Shown here: in pieces, positions 24,701 through 37,304 of the stretch
Position numbering within the stretch: the stretch's first letter is position 1
How the letters are laid out: each line of letters starts with the position of its first letter
Source of the DNA: Neodontobutis hainanensis
Lineage: Eukaryota; Chordata; Actinopteri; Gobiiformes; Odontobutidae
Direction: 5' to 3'
DNA: 64,000 nt
NCBI GenBank assembly: GCA_024349245.1
Contig: JALDNG010000025.1
Span: forward strand, 1,867,001-1,931,000
The notes under the pieces: generated by a model
Seen by the model: only the letters and a program-made list of their open reading frames with translations
Database searches by the model: none
Told to the model about the DNA's origin: nothing
Program-made: the position numbers and the translations under genes

Positions 24701-25249
24701 ATCGCAGTGTCTTCCTCCGGCGCCGAGCTGAACCTGTCATCTCTGCACCACAGCACTGTGCTCTACAGCATGGGCCCCAGTGCACACACCGCCATCAAGA
24801 AGGAACCTCTGGATGGGGGCGTATTCTCCTCATACCACCCCGCGCTGCACCTGGACCACAGCGGGCAGATCAGCTACAGTAGCTCGGAAGAGGTGGCCTC
24901 GAGCCGGGGCCATGTCTCCACCACAGAGGGCCCCGCCGTCAACTCGTCCAGCTCCGAGCGTGAGGTCTACACCACTCTCACTGTGAGCTCGCCTCTCACG
25001 GCCCAGAGCGAGCATCTACAGCCCACAGAGTACTTGGGGGGCCATGAGGTGAGGGCGGGCCAGTCCTCGCACCTGATTGGCTCGGGTTTGAACAGCGGTT
25101 ACATGAACCTGTCGGAAAACAAATCGGACAGCTCGGGGAGCGTGAGCGAAATGGTGCGGGTGATATGTGGGGAGATGGACTCTGTGGAGGGGAAGGAGCT
25201 CGCCAAACTACAGACTGTGCAAATGGACCAGGACATGGCCGACCTCTAA
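21036..25249 (+). CDS. six4: six4: SIX homeobox 4 transcription factor (frame break in exon 2)
   Basis: Nuclear SIX/EYA-pathway transcription factor of muscle, placode, kidney and neural development. Exons 21036-21763, 22755-23388 and 24684-25249 join to about 642 residues (human SIX4 has 781) if one missing base in exon 2 is allowed for. The N-terminus MSSSVAGEVTRATGIKREN resembles SIX4. The SIX domain spans about 62-172 (FSPEQVACVCEALQQGGN, LARFLWSLPQSD) and the SIX4-type homeodomain about 173-234 (ITGLSLTQVSNWFKNRRQRD). The C-terminal part is Ser/Thr-rich, presumably the activation domain, and ends ELAKLQTVQMDQDMADL as in SIX4 family members. The frame after the exon 1-2 junction (phase +1) does not continue through exon 2. 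A switch is needed between 22842 and 22965, best placed at 22842-22893. The gene lies about 7.6 kb upstream of six1 in the same orientation. Confidence 0.93.
21764..22754 (+). other. six4: six4 intron 1
   Basis: 991-bp intron, GTAAGA...CCACAG, splitting a Ser codon (AG|T). No repeat or other gene seen. Confidence 0.9.
22755..23388 (+). CDS. six4: six4 coding exon 2 (frame break)
   Basis: The acceptor is CCACAG at 22754. The first part, in frame from 22756, reads ESDGNHSTEDESSKGQEELS then PRPLSNSSDGVT, closely matching human SIX4. The second part is in the neighbouring frame (codons starting at 22893): VVIQQIGDIKAPPG then GALYNGSLVTSNNSVFHNG, matching the human MQQIG and NGSLVP regions. The downstream frame has a stop at 22839-22841 and the upstream frame one at 22966-22968, bounding the switch. 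The donor is GTGCGT at 23389. One missing base restores exact phase with exon 3. Confidence 0.9.
23389..24683 (+). other. six4: six4 intron 2
   Basis: 1295-bp intron, GTGCGT...CTTCAG, inserted after the first base of a Gly codon. Contains A-rich runs (24550-24570) and nothing else recognisable. Confidence 0.88.
24684..25249 (+). CDS. six4: six4 coding exon 3
   Basis: 566 bp after acceptor CTTCAG. It codes for the C-terminal transactivation part, starting (G)SLPLNIAVSSSGAELNLS and containing IKKEPLDGG, a sumoylation-like IKKE motif. It ends with the conserved ELAKLQTVQMDQDMADL and a TAA stop. Confidence 0.93.
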
Positions 25250-26639
25250 CCTTACAAATATCACATCGCAGAAGCACTCGTGCCCACCAAGCAGTGTCCG
25301 GCTTAATACTTTTGTGTGAGTGTGTGCGTGTGGATTGTTCTTTTGTTTTTTTATTACCATCCTATCTTATAAATGTTAAGTTATTAGCAGATGTTGTGTT
25401 CATTAGACTTTTACAATGCACTCGATTCAGAGACAAGCCTTGTGGGTGGGTCTTATCAATTTAGAGTAAAGAATCAAAAGCCTGTGAATGTTTTAAAAAC
25501 TCATAGATTACAACTGTTACGTGCAAATAGAACAATTCAGCCTGTGTCCGAGCCATGTTGAAATGTACATTTTTATGTACAACACCTGCTACTTCCTGTT
25601 GAGTGGATGTGATCCGCAGAAGCAGGTGCTGGAATGCCTTGAGTCATGTGACCGGGATGTTCCTCCAAACTAAATGCGTCATCTGGGTCAAACCAAAAAG
25701 GTCACTGAGAGGAGGGAAGGGAGAGTCAGTCAAACAGTCTGCTGAAGGATCTGTAGACAGGAACAGAAGAAGTCATTATTCACACAAAGCTGCTGCAAAA
25801 GTGTCCTTCAGTGAGCACCTTAAATTCTTTAAATGCCTTTCAAGTCACTGCAAAAGCCCGCGTTTCTGCTTTATACAACCTCATACCAAATGAACCAGTG
25901 GGAGGTTTAATAATATGACTTACTGTATGTGCCTTTCTGTTACTTGGCATTTGCACTAAACATAAAACATACTCACGTGACAGTGAATGCTCCTCATGTG
26001 GGAAGATCTGTCAATGTCATTGTGTAGAATGAAATACATACTTGTTTGGTTCTCATTTGTTGTGTACGACGCTGCAGTAAAGATGTGATGATGCTATTGA
26101 GAAGGATATTTTAAAATAAATCTAAAGTTGGTGGTTTTAAAATATTAAAGGGAATATAACATAGGAAAGAAAGGATCAATCATTGTTATACGTACAGCTT
26201 TTAAAGTGAAGGAGGATATTTTCTCTGCACATTGATCCATAATGTGCCTTTTACTTTTGCGTCGTGAATACTGAGAAGCCCCAAAAGATTTACCACTGCG
26301 CCGTTGGTACCGCTGCTGCACATTTGTTAAGTGTCCGACGAGGCAGAGACGAGAGAATGCAGAGCCCCATTTGTCAAGCGTGTCCGTTGCGTTTCACAGC
26401 AGGAGTTATACATGACCATAATAGCACATTTCAGCCTGGCAGCAGACTCCTGCGCAGCACAACCACCAGTGCACCACCCGTCTCCAACCTCCCATCAGTC
26501 AGCACGCACAGCTTTAACATCACACCAAACAACAGTCAAAGTCAAACTGTGGGTCATTTTTGTTGAGTTTTTAACTTAGTTATATATATGTTTGTTATCT
26601 GAAATTATGTGAATGTATTTTTCTAAATCTCCATTCTGC

Positions 26640-26645
26640 AATAAA
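26640..26645 (+). terminator. six4: Candidate six4 polyadenylation signal
   Basis: AATAAA 1.39 kb after the six4 stop, followed by GT-rich sequence (CACATGTGCAGTTT). Another AATAAA lies at 26115-26120. Usage cannot be decided from sequence. Confidence 0.4.
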
Positions 26646-27379
26646 GGTTTATATTTATAAAAACATCACACATGTGCAGTTTAATTCAGCTATATTTATT
26701 AAGTTTATTAAGGGGACCAAATGGGGCTGTATAATTAAGAAAATTAATTGTATTTTTGGATAGAAATATTTTGACATGCTTTGGTGACATATATGTGCAT
26801 GTTCTAAAGCAGTGTGTGTGGATGGCAAGGCTGAACGGCCAGTGCAGTGATGGTTTGCACATGCCCCACAACCTGGACTTCATTAGCCTTCCTCTTCTCA
26901 TCTCGGCCTCTATAATTCAAATAAACAGCAATGAGATTTCCAGAGGTACAGCTCTGTTTGGGTGGGGGGTCTGCACACAGTGGGGTTTTCCCGTGAAGGC
27001 CACTTTTCTCTTATGTTTTTTTTACTTCCATTTCCAACATGTGGACGAGCTGTCAGTCACAAAAACACACTCCAAAAAAATAAACCCCTCTGCTGGCTCT
27101 TGTGAATTCCCGACTTTGCAGCAACTATTTGTTCACTCAGTGGCACACAACCAAACCCGAAAAGAGAGATAAGGCTCAGACAAACAGTGGAACAGCAAGT
27201 ATTTGATTTGATTCTGAGCACGGACGTGTGGATTAAAGAAAGAGAGGCCTGTCTGTGCGAGCGCTGGCGGCAGGATTTCTATATGATCTGAGTGATGACC
27301 TAAATAAACAGAGGCTGTTTGTCTGTGCTCACTGTGGAGCACACAGGAGAAATGGGAGCGACTTAGCGGGGACGGGAGG

Positions 27380-27545
27380 GTCAGGATAGAGTTACCTGTG
27401 CACAGGTAACCTGGTCGCCATGGGCAGTGGATTAGCTGATTGTCAGGTATCGGGTGACTCCTCCTGTAATATTGAAGAGGGTGAAAACAGCTTTGTTGGA
27501 GCCCAGAACAATATCCCATTGGCAGCAGGGGCCTGTAGTGTGAGG
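27380..27545. promoter_or_regulatory. Candidate enhancer block with 20-bp palindrome
   Basis: In 165 bp there are a perfect palindrome (27391-27410) with two CAGGTA half sites, a third CAGGTA at 27444-27449, GGATTA (27429-27434, OTX/PITX-type), TGATTGTCAG (27437-27446, MEIS/TGIF-type), AACAAT (27507-27512, SOX-type) and an inverted CCAAT (27518-27522). Motif density is suggestive only; conservation was not tested. Confidence 0.35.
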
Positions 27546-28979
27546 CTCTCACGGGGAGGGGGCAGAAACTCCAAATTCTACCTTTGTATTAGACTTAAAA
27601 GACAGACGGGAGACAACTGAGACATGGAGCGTGTTTTATATGAGAATAAAGAGTCACACACTGCTTCCATATACATTTTACAGCCTCTTCCATGTTTCTT
27701 AACAGATCATTTTGTCTACCATTTGAAATATGCAACATTAAACTCAGTTGGCAGTGCAGTAAAAGGCAGGGAACTCCCCCAGAACTCTGGCCTTATTAAA
27801 AACCCTGACCTCTGATCTTTCAGATGGTTTCAAAGCTGACATTTAATGCAGCGCAGCAGACTGCAAGCCATATGTAACATGACCTGTGGAGCCTGGTCCT
27901 CCACTGCTCCACGTCCCACTAATGAGAGGGCAGGGGTCAGCGGGCCAGGCTGCTGCTCGGTCCCCCACCACTGGACACTGGTCCTACTACTATACACACA
28001 CAGATAGATTTAGTTTCTATCGCTGTCAGGTCCAAAATTTTAAATGAAACTTCATCAAAAACAATTAATGAGTGAAAACATTATTAAAAACAGAACCAAA
28101 AATGACATTAGGCTAATTGTTTTTTCCGTAAAAAATTATATTTATTACTTTGTAGTTTTATTTATTATAACCAAACGCTAAAATGTCAGTCGGACAACAA
28201 ATGAAACTGCTTTGCACTATTCTTTTTAGAAACTGAAGAAAATGGGTTCCCGGGACTTGGGCCTGAAGTGGTTCGTTGGGAAAACTACTTAAGACTTCAG
28301 TAAAATGATACTTATATAAAGTAAAGGACCGTGTCTGATATAAGGCGGGGGGAGTTCTCAGGACATTTCAGATCCCTCGTGAATGAGCGTGCATCAGCTC
28401 AGAACACGACGGCGTCACTGGACACGTTAGATCAGGCCTCTTCATCCTCATATCCCTCCGCGGAAGCTCAATAATCCCTCTTCAGGTGTATGTTGTTACT
28501 CTAGTTCCCTTTCCACAAACTGAAATGAAACTAAATCTAACATAAATTCACTATTTTCCAAAATAAATCTAGGGGCAAATAGTTTTCATTTAATGAATGT
28601 AACGTGTACTGACTGACTTATTATGGATTTATTATATTTGAGGCACATTGTTCCACAGGTCTTAATTAAAAATACTGTTTTGTACACACGTGTGTTTCTT
28701 CACATTTAATTCTCTGGTTATGCATAGCTCAGTTGTCTCCTGTTGATGAAGCTACATAAAAACTAAACTGTCTTCAGGCTCAATAAACCTTCCGCTCAAA
28801 CGGAGACTGTGGGAGCAGCTGGGAGGCCTCTCGTCCCGGCCACGTCGGTCAGAAGATGAGCAGCCTGGTGTGACCTGCTCCTCGTCTTCACGCCTCCTAA
28901 TCATGTGAGAGTATTGTGATGGCGCCCCCTCTCTGTCGGCCCACGATGTGAGTTTGAGTCCGGTTGTTTATTTCTCTCA

Positions 28980-29360
28980 GCCCTGGAGCACAAAATCATT
29001 TTCTAAAACAACTGGGCCTCGTGAGAGGGGCGTGTTTACGCAGCACAGAGCGGCGCGTAAAAAGCGCTAATGGTGCATTTGAGGAGGTGGCCCTCAGGAG
29101 GAAATAATTGTGATGGAGGTGGATCGGGGGGCTCAGTGCACTTGTCTAATTTTCCAACATGACAGGAAACTCTGTTAAGCTGATAATTGCAGCTCCAATT
29201 TCATTGAATTCACTCATGTCAACAGTTGTGTTGTGTTTGGGGAAAGCTGCGTTTTTTCACTGCGTCTCACCTCAGCCAATAAAAGAGTGGCTGTAATTAA
29301 AGACACACTGAGGCCGGTGGGCTCTACTCTCACACTGACTATAATTAACCAGAAATGTGG
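28980..29360. promoter_or_regulatory. Candidate conserved noncoding element upstream of six1
   Basis: A moderately GC-rich stretch in AT-rich surroundings. It has GTGTTTAC (29032-29039, forkhead-type), TAATTG (29184-29189), an E-box CAGTTG (29223-29228) and two TAATTA homeodomain cores (29294-29299, 29342-29347). Vertebrate Six1 enhancers are known between SIX4 and SIX1, but identity with any of them is not shown here. Confidence 0.35.
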
Positions 29361-30278
29361 GGTTTTGTGTTTAGCCTAAATGTAGAAAGTAAATGAATAC
29401 AAAGGTCTTTTACTATTTTTATTGTGGATTTGGTTTAAATAACTGAGCTTGTAAAGCAGTAAAAATGTCATCCCCCAGATTGGCTCATTTCTGTGCTCAT
29501 CTCTTGCGCTTAGCTGAAATAGTACTCTGGACTAAAACGGAATGTTCAGACACTTTTTATTTTCTGCCAAATTCTGATAAAAATAAAGCATCCAACCGGA
29601 AGTGTAGCCTTTTGATGGTGATATTTTAATGACGTGATTTCCTCTGTTCTGACTTGAGTTTTCCCGGCTGTCAATTGTTACATTCAGTATTGATTTCCAT
29701 AAAGGATGAGTGAAAGTAATGCTATTTGAATTGTAATTTTGCCATTTGTTTATTGATTTAGTTATTAATGAGGAATTAGTGGAATCTTTAAGAACAGGAA
29801 ATGTGGACTGCACCTTTTATATATGAGCTAAAATACTTTATTTTGCTGAAGCAGAAATATTGGTTGTATCTGTATTTGTCCAAATTAAACGACCTCTTGC
29901 CGTTTTTAAGGCTGTAGTTTTTTTTACTCTCAAGTGGATTAGTATTAGATTAGTATTAGTCGCTTGCTGTTTTACTGGAGCGTGACGCAGGAGCCGCGTA
30001 GTGCCGAGTCCAGAGCGGCCCGAAGGCAGAGGAGGGTCCACATGTTGAAACAATCTGCCTGCTGCCCCCGGGCTGCTCAGGTTAAGGGAGGAGGTGCGCC
30101 GCAATGTGCTACAGATATTAACGAAACCCGAGAGGCGCGCGACGGACAGCTCTGTGACTGAAGCAGCGGCCTGTTCAGAGCAGAGACCCCGCAGCAGGGG
30201 CTGGAGAGCGGGGTCACTCTGCAGCCCAACACAGCCTTCAGGATACTAGGGAACAATATTCAGAATCAGGATCGAATA

Positions 30279-30279
<1 letters not shown>

Positions 30280-30327
<48 letters not shown>

Positions 30328-30328
30328 G
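30280..30328. repeat. (TTA)n microsatellite
   Basis: About 16 uninterrupted TTA/ATT units. Confidence 0.99.
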
Positions 30329-32720
30329 CGATTTTGTGTCGTGTGACTTCTTTTTTTGCCATTTAAAGCTGCAAACCTATAGCCTTTTCTGTAGGTCCCA
30401 ATCTAAACCTATCGCGCTTTTCACCATCTCAAGGGATACTGCCTACACCTCTCAAACAACTATATATTTGTATTTCTAATAATATTTTGTGTGAGTTGGA
30501 ATAATAACTCGGCCCATATTTAAACTGAATGAATTCTTTAACAGTTTATTGTCAGTGAATAGTGAGGTGTAATTTAACATTAAAGCTAAAAAATTCCCAC
30601 ATGTCAGCCAACCCCTCGACACTTTTCAACTCACAGCAAGCTGTTCTTATAAAATAAATTGAAGAAAAATAAATTCACCTCCACAAAATACTATGGCATC
30701 ACATCAAACTGAAGTTTCGAGCTGACCTTTAACTTCTAGCTCTGAGTTCAGTGGCAGACCCATGTGATCCTGCAGTTGTCTTACATTTCCATTAAGACAG
30801 CCAATAGGAGCATCCATAACTCCAGACCCCCAACTATGTGAGAATGTGATTGGACAAAGCTTCCAGTCTGTGCTAAACAACCTCATTTATTAGAAGATCA
30901 GATTAAGTCTTAAGGTGTAATTGTTTTTCCTGTTACAATTTGTTGTTATGTGATAAAACAGTGTTTCTCAAACACTGTAAAAAAAATAGAATACCCTAAC
31001 CACAGTCAAGCTGTGAAAATTTACAAATGTAAAAACATTGCTGTGACGCTGGTGTTATATTTAATTTTATTGTTCCTCTCCTCCTGCTCTTTCTTCCCCC
31101 ACCACTTTATTGTAGAGGTCCACCATTATTTGCAAGTCAACCCCTGCTCCTCGAACCAGAGAGAGGAGCAGACTCCGGTTTCACTCTGGTGCAGATAAAG
31201 AAACGTGATCCGCGCCTCAAAACCAACAACTGCGCCACCGAGAGCCACTGTCGCACACAACTCATTTACTAATGGATCGGTTTAGGGTTTCAGGCCCAGC
31301 TCCAGCGCGGTGCCCGGCTAATCCCTGAAATATACATTCAGACTGCGTGAACACGTGACCCATCCGTTTTTATAAAGAAATGAATAGGTAGAAGTCATTT
31401 TTTTATGGACGCATAAAGGTTACTCCGTTTGTACCGTGGCTCCCCTGCATATGTCATACAACCATTTGAGTACCATACCCCTTTCATTCCTTGGTTTCCT
31501 GTGGCTTGGTACAGCTGTGGCGGGAGAGAAAGTGCGTATGATCGCTTCATACAAGGTCTGATTGAATTAAGTCACCTCGTAAAATAAACGGCTCAGTAAT
31601 GAGTGGAGTATGGAAGGTAGTGGGCCACGATGAGGCCTGTCCTTAATTAAGCACCGGGCCCAATCACAGGCTGCTACATGACTTTACGCCATGTTCACGC
31701 ACAAATCACAAACACTTGGCAGCGTTTGGGACACGTTTACCACAAAGAAACCCAATCATTATTAAGAGTATCAGACAAATATGACCATAACATACAGTCT
31801 ATAAATACATCAGACCGTCTTTGTGGCCTCTGCTGCAGCTCGGGGCCCGGACAGTTGCCTGGTATGTCCCACATGATGGCAGAACTCACTGAGGTGGTGA
31901 TCATAGTGAGTGTCAACAGTGAGGAACAGTGTTAGAATATGAATGTTGTGGCTTGTTGAATTAAGACACAATGGTTCTATTTTAAACAAGCTTAAAGCCC
32001 AAAGAAAACTCTGAAATAGATTTTGCAATGAGTAAAGCCGCTTTGTGTTATTTTTAATTAATAAACTCAGATATTAGGAATAAATATACAGGGACATGTT
32101 ATGAGACAAAACAATTACACAGCCTCTTCATCATTGTATCGTCATCCACTGTAATTATAATATTACATAGAATCGGATTATTTGCAATTCTATACACACA
32201 TCAACAATAATTTTCACTGAATTTTGATGATTTTTATTGTTGAAAAATTAGAACAAAACTAAGACAAGAGATTGCAGTTTCTCAGTTCTGCTGCATTTTC
32301 AAATAAATGGCTGCTTCAAAACGTTTGTCATCATTCATTATGTTGTCTGAGATGTGTTTCTATTGTGTACACAGCCATGCTGTTTATGATAGATTATTGT
32401 ATAACGCAGCAACTGTATTACAAATATTGAATTCATGGTTTGTAAAAAGAATATGAGAGACAAATAGCACAATAAGGTACGTGCTGTCAGTAACAGTGAG
32501 AGTGCGGTTTCCCACAGCGCTGTTCTGATCTTCGGACGCGTTTAAAGCCTGCTTTAATTGATAAGTGCAGCTCTCCTCGCTGTTTTTTCAGTGTGCGCAG
32601 GGGGTGGAGGGGAGAGCGCTCCTATTTCAGCCCCTGACGCACAGCCTCTGGGGAGGAAACGGAGCTGCACAAGTCAGTTCTGCGCTGCGCTGAACGGGGC
32701 GCAGTGGGCAGAGCGGCGAG

Positions 32721-32750
32721 CCAATCACCGACAGCAAAGGCGGCTTTAAG
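32721..32750 (+). promoter_or_regulatory. six1: six1 proximal promoter elements
   Basis: CCAAT at 32721-32725 (GAGCCAATCACC) followed by TTTAAG at about 32745, in a CpG-rich block 150-180 bp before the six1 ATG. Spacing fits a CCAAT box with a weak TATA-like element; the start site is not determined. Confidence 0.45.
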
Positions 32751-32896
32751 CCTGACATATCTGCTACAGGAACAAATTGTCCCAACAATCAACATCCCCG
32801 ATCTGCCGCGCAGCACTCAGGGCCCAGAGGCGGCGGACCAGCACCCGGACGCGTCAGGACCGGACCCGAACCGCGTAGTAAACACAGGAGCTCATC

Positions 32897-33456
32897 ATGT
32901 CCATACTGCCGTCCTTCGGCTTCACGCAGGAGCAAGTGGCGTGTGTATGCGAGGTGCTGCAGCAGGGAGGCAACCTAGAGAGGCTCGGCCGTTTCCTGTG
33001 GTCGCTCCCGGCCTGCGACCACCTCCATAAGAACGAGTCCGTGCTCAAAGCCAAAGCCGTGGTGGCATTCCACAGGGGAAACTTTCGCGAGCTCTACAAG
33101 ATCCTAGAAAGCCACCAGTTCTCCCCGCACAACCACCCCAAGCTGCAGCAGCTGTGGCTCAAAGCGCACTACGTGGAGGCGGAGAAGCTGCGCGGGCGGC
33201 CGTTGGGAGCCGTGGGCAAGTACCGGGTCCGGAGGAAATTCCCACTTCCCCGGACCATCTGGGACGGCGAGGAGACCAGCTACTGCTTTAAGGAGAAGTC
33301 CCGGGGAGTGCTGCGGGAGTGGTACACGCACAACCCTTACCCGTCCCCGCGAGAGAAGCGCGAGCTGGCCGAGGCCACGGGGCTCACCACCACACAGGTC
33401 AGCAACTGGTTCAAGAACCGGCGGCAGCGGGACCGGGCCGCGGAGGCCAAAGAGAG
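32897..33456 (+). CDS. six1: six1 coding exon 1
   Basis: 186 codons plus two bases, SIX domain and homeodomain complete. Donor GTACGG after AAAGAGAG. Confidence 0.95.
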
Positions 33457-34483
33457 GTACGGGACACGAGCGCATGCACGAGGGCACGTCAGTGGCGCAC
33501 GGGGCGAGAGTTTAGAGAAGGATTTTCATATGTTTACATAGTTCTTCACGAGCCGAAAACTACAGATACTATTACACCAGACTAGACCAGACTAGAATAG
33601 GATAGAAGAACGGAATACGGATACAATCATTGATGGAAGTCCTTGATAAAACAACTAATATGCAAATTAAAGGGACATATACATAAATTACAAAGAAGTA
33701 AAAACGATCAAACGTTTTTATTTACATTCTACTGTAATTATAAAATTCTTGACACGTCACAAATATCATTAATTAAAAATTACAATAGTTAGTAAATAAA
33801 TAGAAATTCCAAATCAACGCTAAGGAACACACTTAGTGTTTATATTTCTACAGTTCAGCTGCATTAGTAAATACTAATATTCAATCAACCTGGCTTTTTC
33901 ACTCTTATTATTATCAACCGACTACAGGCCATAAAATAGAAAATGAAACCATACTTATAAATGTCAGCATGTTTTTGATCAAACCAGCTGACATGATTTG
34001 TCACTAAAATGTTGTTTTTAAAACTATTAAAATGCAGATTTTATTGTTTAGGATAAAACAGTTGACGCTAAAGAAATAAAAATACTTATATTAATAGTGA
34101 CGGCTCAAATTGAACATGTATTTTTAGATCTCTATCATGTCCTGTGTTCTTGATGTACAGTGTTTATAAGATGTTCTTTTTGTTCCAGGGAGAACAGCGA
34201 GAACAACGGCGCGGGCGGGAACAAGCAGAACCAGCTGTCGCCTCTGGACGGAGCCAAGTCCCTCATGTCCAGCTCCGAGGACGAGTTCTCTCCGCCGCAG
34301 AGCCCGGAGCAGAACTCTGCGCTCTTACTGCAGGGGAACATGTCCCACCCAGGGGCATCTGCGTACCCCATGTCCGGCCTGGGCGCGCCTCAGCCGGTGC
34401 ACGGCATGCACGGACACCCGCACCAACTGCAGGACTCCTTGTTGGGACCTCTAACCTCCAGTCTTGTGGATCTAGGCTCTTAA
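32897..34483 (+). CDS. six1: six1: SIX homeobox 1 transcription factor
   Basis: Nuclear SIX1 works with EYA phosphatase-coactivators in myogenesis, inner ear, placode and kidney development. Two exons, 32897-33456 and 34189-34483, join across an AG|G Arg codon to 284 residues, the same length as human SIX1. MSILPSFGFTQEQVACVCEV starts the SIX domain (about residues 8-118). The homeodomain follows (about 121-183), with the SIX1/2 hallmarks REKRELAEATGLTTTQVSNW and FKNRRQRDRAAEAKER. The C-terminus keeps NKQNQLSPLDG, LMSSSEDEFSPPQSPEQNS, LLLQGNM and the invariant LQDSLLGPLTSSLVDLGS. The variable stretch AYPMSGLGAPQPVHGMHGHP differs most from mammals. No frame problem. Same strand as six4; six6 lies 27 kb downstream in opposite orientation. 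Confidence 0.97.
33457..34188 (+). other. six1: six1 intron
   Basis: 732-bp intron at the same position as in other vertebrate SIX1/2 genes (just after the homeodomain, phase 2). AT-rich; nothing else recognised. Confidence 0.92.
34189..34483 (+). CDS. six1: six1 coding exon 2
   Basis: 295 bp after acceptor TTCCAG. Completes Arg187 and encodes ENSENNGAGGNKQNQLSPLD through the conserved terminal VDLGS and a TAA stop. Confidence 0.95.
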
Positions 34484-34821
34484 AGGACGCGTTGGGCTGT
34501 GCGCAGCGGACTGAGACGTGTATCTGAGTATGTAGCCTACCTTAACCTAGAGACTGACTGTATGTCGTTCAGTTCGGTTAGAACACAACTCCTTACGCGC
34601 TTAAAGATGTGCTCTGTGTCTGTGGAGCTGACAGGAGGCGCCCGGATCTCACCTCCTCCTGCTTTGGTCGCACAAACGCAGGGCCCCCATTTTATTATTT
34701 TTTTCAACAAAACACTTACGTGGACGTCCCTTTTGCTTATTTATGATATTTTGTTAAAGAATTATAGCGACCTTCTGCGATGGAAACTAAGAGGTTTTCT
34801 TTAGGGTCATGGTTAGTTTCC

Positions 34822-34827
34822 AATAAA
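34822..34827 (+). terminator. six1: Candidate six1 polyadenylation signal
   Basis: AATAAA 340 bp after the stop, followed by TTTGTCTCTGTGTTATTTGT, a plausible downstream GU-rich element. An alternative AATAAA is at 35393-35398. Confidence 0.5.
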
Positions 34828-37304
34828 ACCAAACTCATCCATTTGTCTCTGTGTTATTTGTACAAAAACACTGACAGTGTCAAATAGCCATTGCGTCTTT
34901 TGTTCCCCTGTTTCCAGATCCGACGCGTTACTTCTGACGCATGGATATTACGCGCTGAATCCTCGTTTTCTAGAAGAGTTAAAGCTATCCTTGTTTTTTA
35001 TGTCACATTTTGAAACTAACACAGTCAGAAAAGAAACGCATGTAACGTGAGTCAGCAGCTGTCCTGTCTGCTTAAAAACGCTTCTCATTTTTAGTTCACT
35101 GAGAGATTTTTGTTGTAATGCTTTTTTTGATGGTCTCTCAGTTTGTTCAGTCGGTCCCGGCCATGGGAAAGAACCACTCAGGAAAAACAAAACAAAAGAC
35201 ATTCAGACAAGAAACAGGGCGAAGCGCTCGGGGAAAATACAGTTATTATAAGCAAACACAAACAAACACAGGCTTCAAACCTAACTGGGCATGTTTATGA
35301 GGTGAAATTAGAGCAGCAAATGCAATCAAATAAAATTACAATTGCGAATGAAAATATACAGTGACCAGTGCCTAGTGACAATAATAAAGCTGCTGTAAAT
35401 AAGTCATACTACTATCTCTGTGGAGAAGACAGTGCGTAGTGCAACAGGAGCCCCGTGGGTCGGACAGAACGCCCCCCCCCTTCCCCCGGCCTCTGCCCCT
35501 AGACCCCCGCCCGGCCTCATGTCAGCCTAAATTGTTTTGAGCAGAGAGCACCGAGGATTTCCTGAGTCTAATCTGAACCAGTCGCAGCGAGCATTACGCG
35601 CTGATTACTGCGGAGATTGGAGGTCTGCAGCAGCGAGGGCCCCCAGTCTGAGGGCCCCCTGTCTGAGTCCCGGTCTGAGCGTCCAGGTCTAAGGGCCCCT
35701 TACTCTGGAGAGCGTCCCGGAGGCCCTCACTCACTCACAGCTTCAGAAAAACAGCAGCTGTGTGCTCCACATCCATCACATGGAGCCAGCTCTGTCTGTC
35801 CTCAGCAGACCTCAGCTCAGGGCTAGGTCAGGATCAGCAGCTCTACATTTCCTCTAAAACATATTATATCAAAATGCAAACATAAAAACTATTGTTTAAA
35901 TCATGCAGAAGTTACTTACAGGTGGGACATTAATGCATTGAAATATGTCTTGTTTATTATTAGAACCTCTCATTCAAGCTAAAGCAACTATGTTGTTATA
36001 GCGCAGTAGAACAGGGAAAATAATCAAACATAAAATAATCTGAAATATACATTTTTCAAGTGAAGTGATAATGTGTCTGTATCTACCTATAGTTTTTATT
36101 GTGCATAGAGACAAAGTGTTACCTGTTCAAACATTAAGAAAAAGTAAATTTAAAGGAAATAAAAAGGAATGACACAAAAAAGCATTAAATGTGAATTAAA
36201 GGGAAGACATTTAAAAATAAGTCAAGTCCAACGCTATGACAAAAATGACCAAATCGTGGGAAAACAGATCAGGGAGTTATGTTCACGAAAAGAACTGGGT
36301 CAACATTTAAAACCTAAACCTCAAATGTTCTGGTGCTGCAGCAGAACCTTTATTTCTTTAATGGGGACAATGATAAAATGTGTAACAATGAAATCATAGG
36401 TGACTGAAAAATGCACTTAAAACCTGTTTTTAAAATGAAATATTAATACAAAAATATTTACTGCCGTAATAAAGGATTATCACATTACCAATAAAGACAA
36501 ATATATGTATTGACTCTATTCTACACTTTCTAACTTTAGGTCAAGATCAAAGCAAAGTCATAATCAGTCACATCTGCAGTTATCCAGCTTTATTAAAGAT
36601 GTCCCTGAACAGACAGGTCTGTTGCTATTATTATTATACTTTCTTAGTCCTTTGGTTTGGAGTCTATTATTTAAATTATTATTTCAATACCATTTGCTTG
36701 GATTTAACTTTTTGATCACCAAAACACAAATCTCTCTGTGACTCTCTTTAATGTTATTTATGTTTTTATCATGTTGTCTAATGCAACAATGATGCACAAT
36801 ACAACAAAGTCATGTGAGGTGCAGAACTGATATGTCTATGAGAATAATCTACAGACTTTTTCTACACAATAGTCATAACACACAAAATATTTATTTTAGG
36901 AAATTATTTAAGGGGCCACAGATATTTTTATCAGTTTAGATTTTGTTGAATTATAATATGTCTTGTTTTATCAGCTTTTCTAAAATTACGTATTTATTAC
37001 ATGTCCTTAAAATATCTAAACCAGATCATATAGCTGTAAATATATGACAATGAATTATATGATACACAATATTCAGTAATGAAAAAACATCATATGTGAA
37101 TATTTAGTAGTCTGTGGGACATTTCTGCTCATTCTTCCTATTGTTCATTAACAAAAGGGCCAAACCTGAGTTCTGTGACTTTGACACATCTGAGCTGATC
37201 ATGAGTCCTGCTCTTCGGTAACAGTCTTAATGAATATATATAATAAATCAAACATATTTTGAGCCCATTGTCCAAGTGAACCATGAAGGCTTCAGGACAA
37301 ATTT

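Larger units (their letters stand above)
26646..32600. other. six4-six1 intergenic region
   Basis: About 6 kb without genes. It has unusually few transposon remnants compared with the mnat1 introns, which is common around SIX genes. It includes a TTA microsatellite (30280-30328), the palindrome at 27391-27410 and two enhancer-like blocks, listed separately. Confidence 0.6.

Noticed and set aside
26264..26579. Open frames in the six4 downstream region
   Set aside because: They lie within the likely six4 3' UTR, before the AATAAA at 26640, with no similarity.
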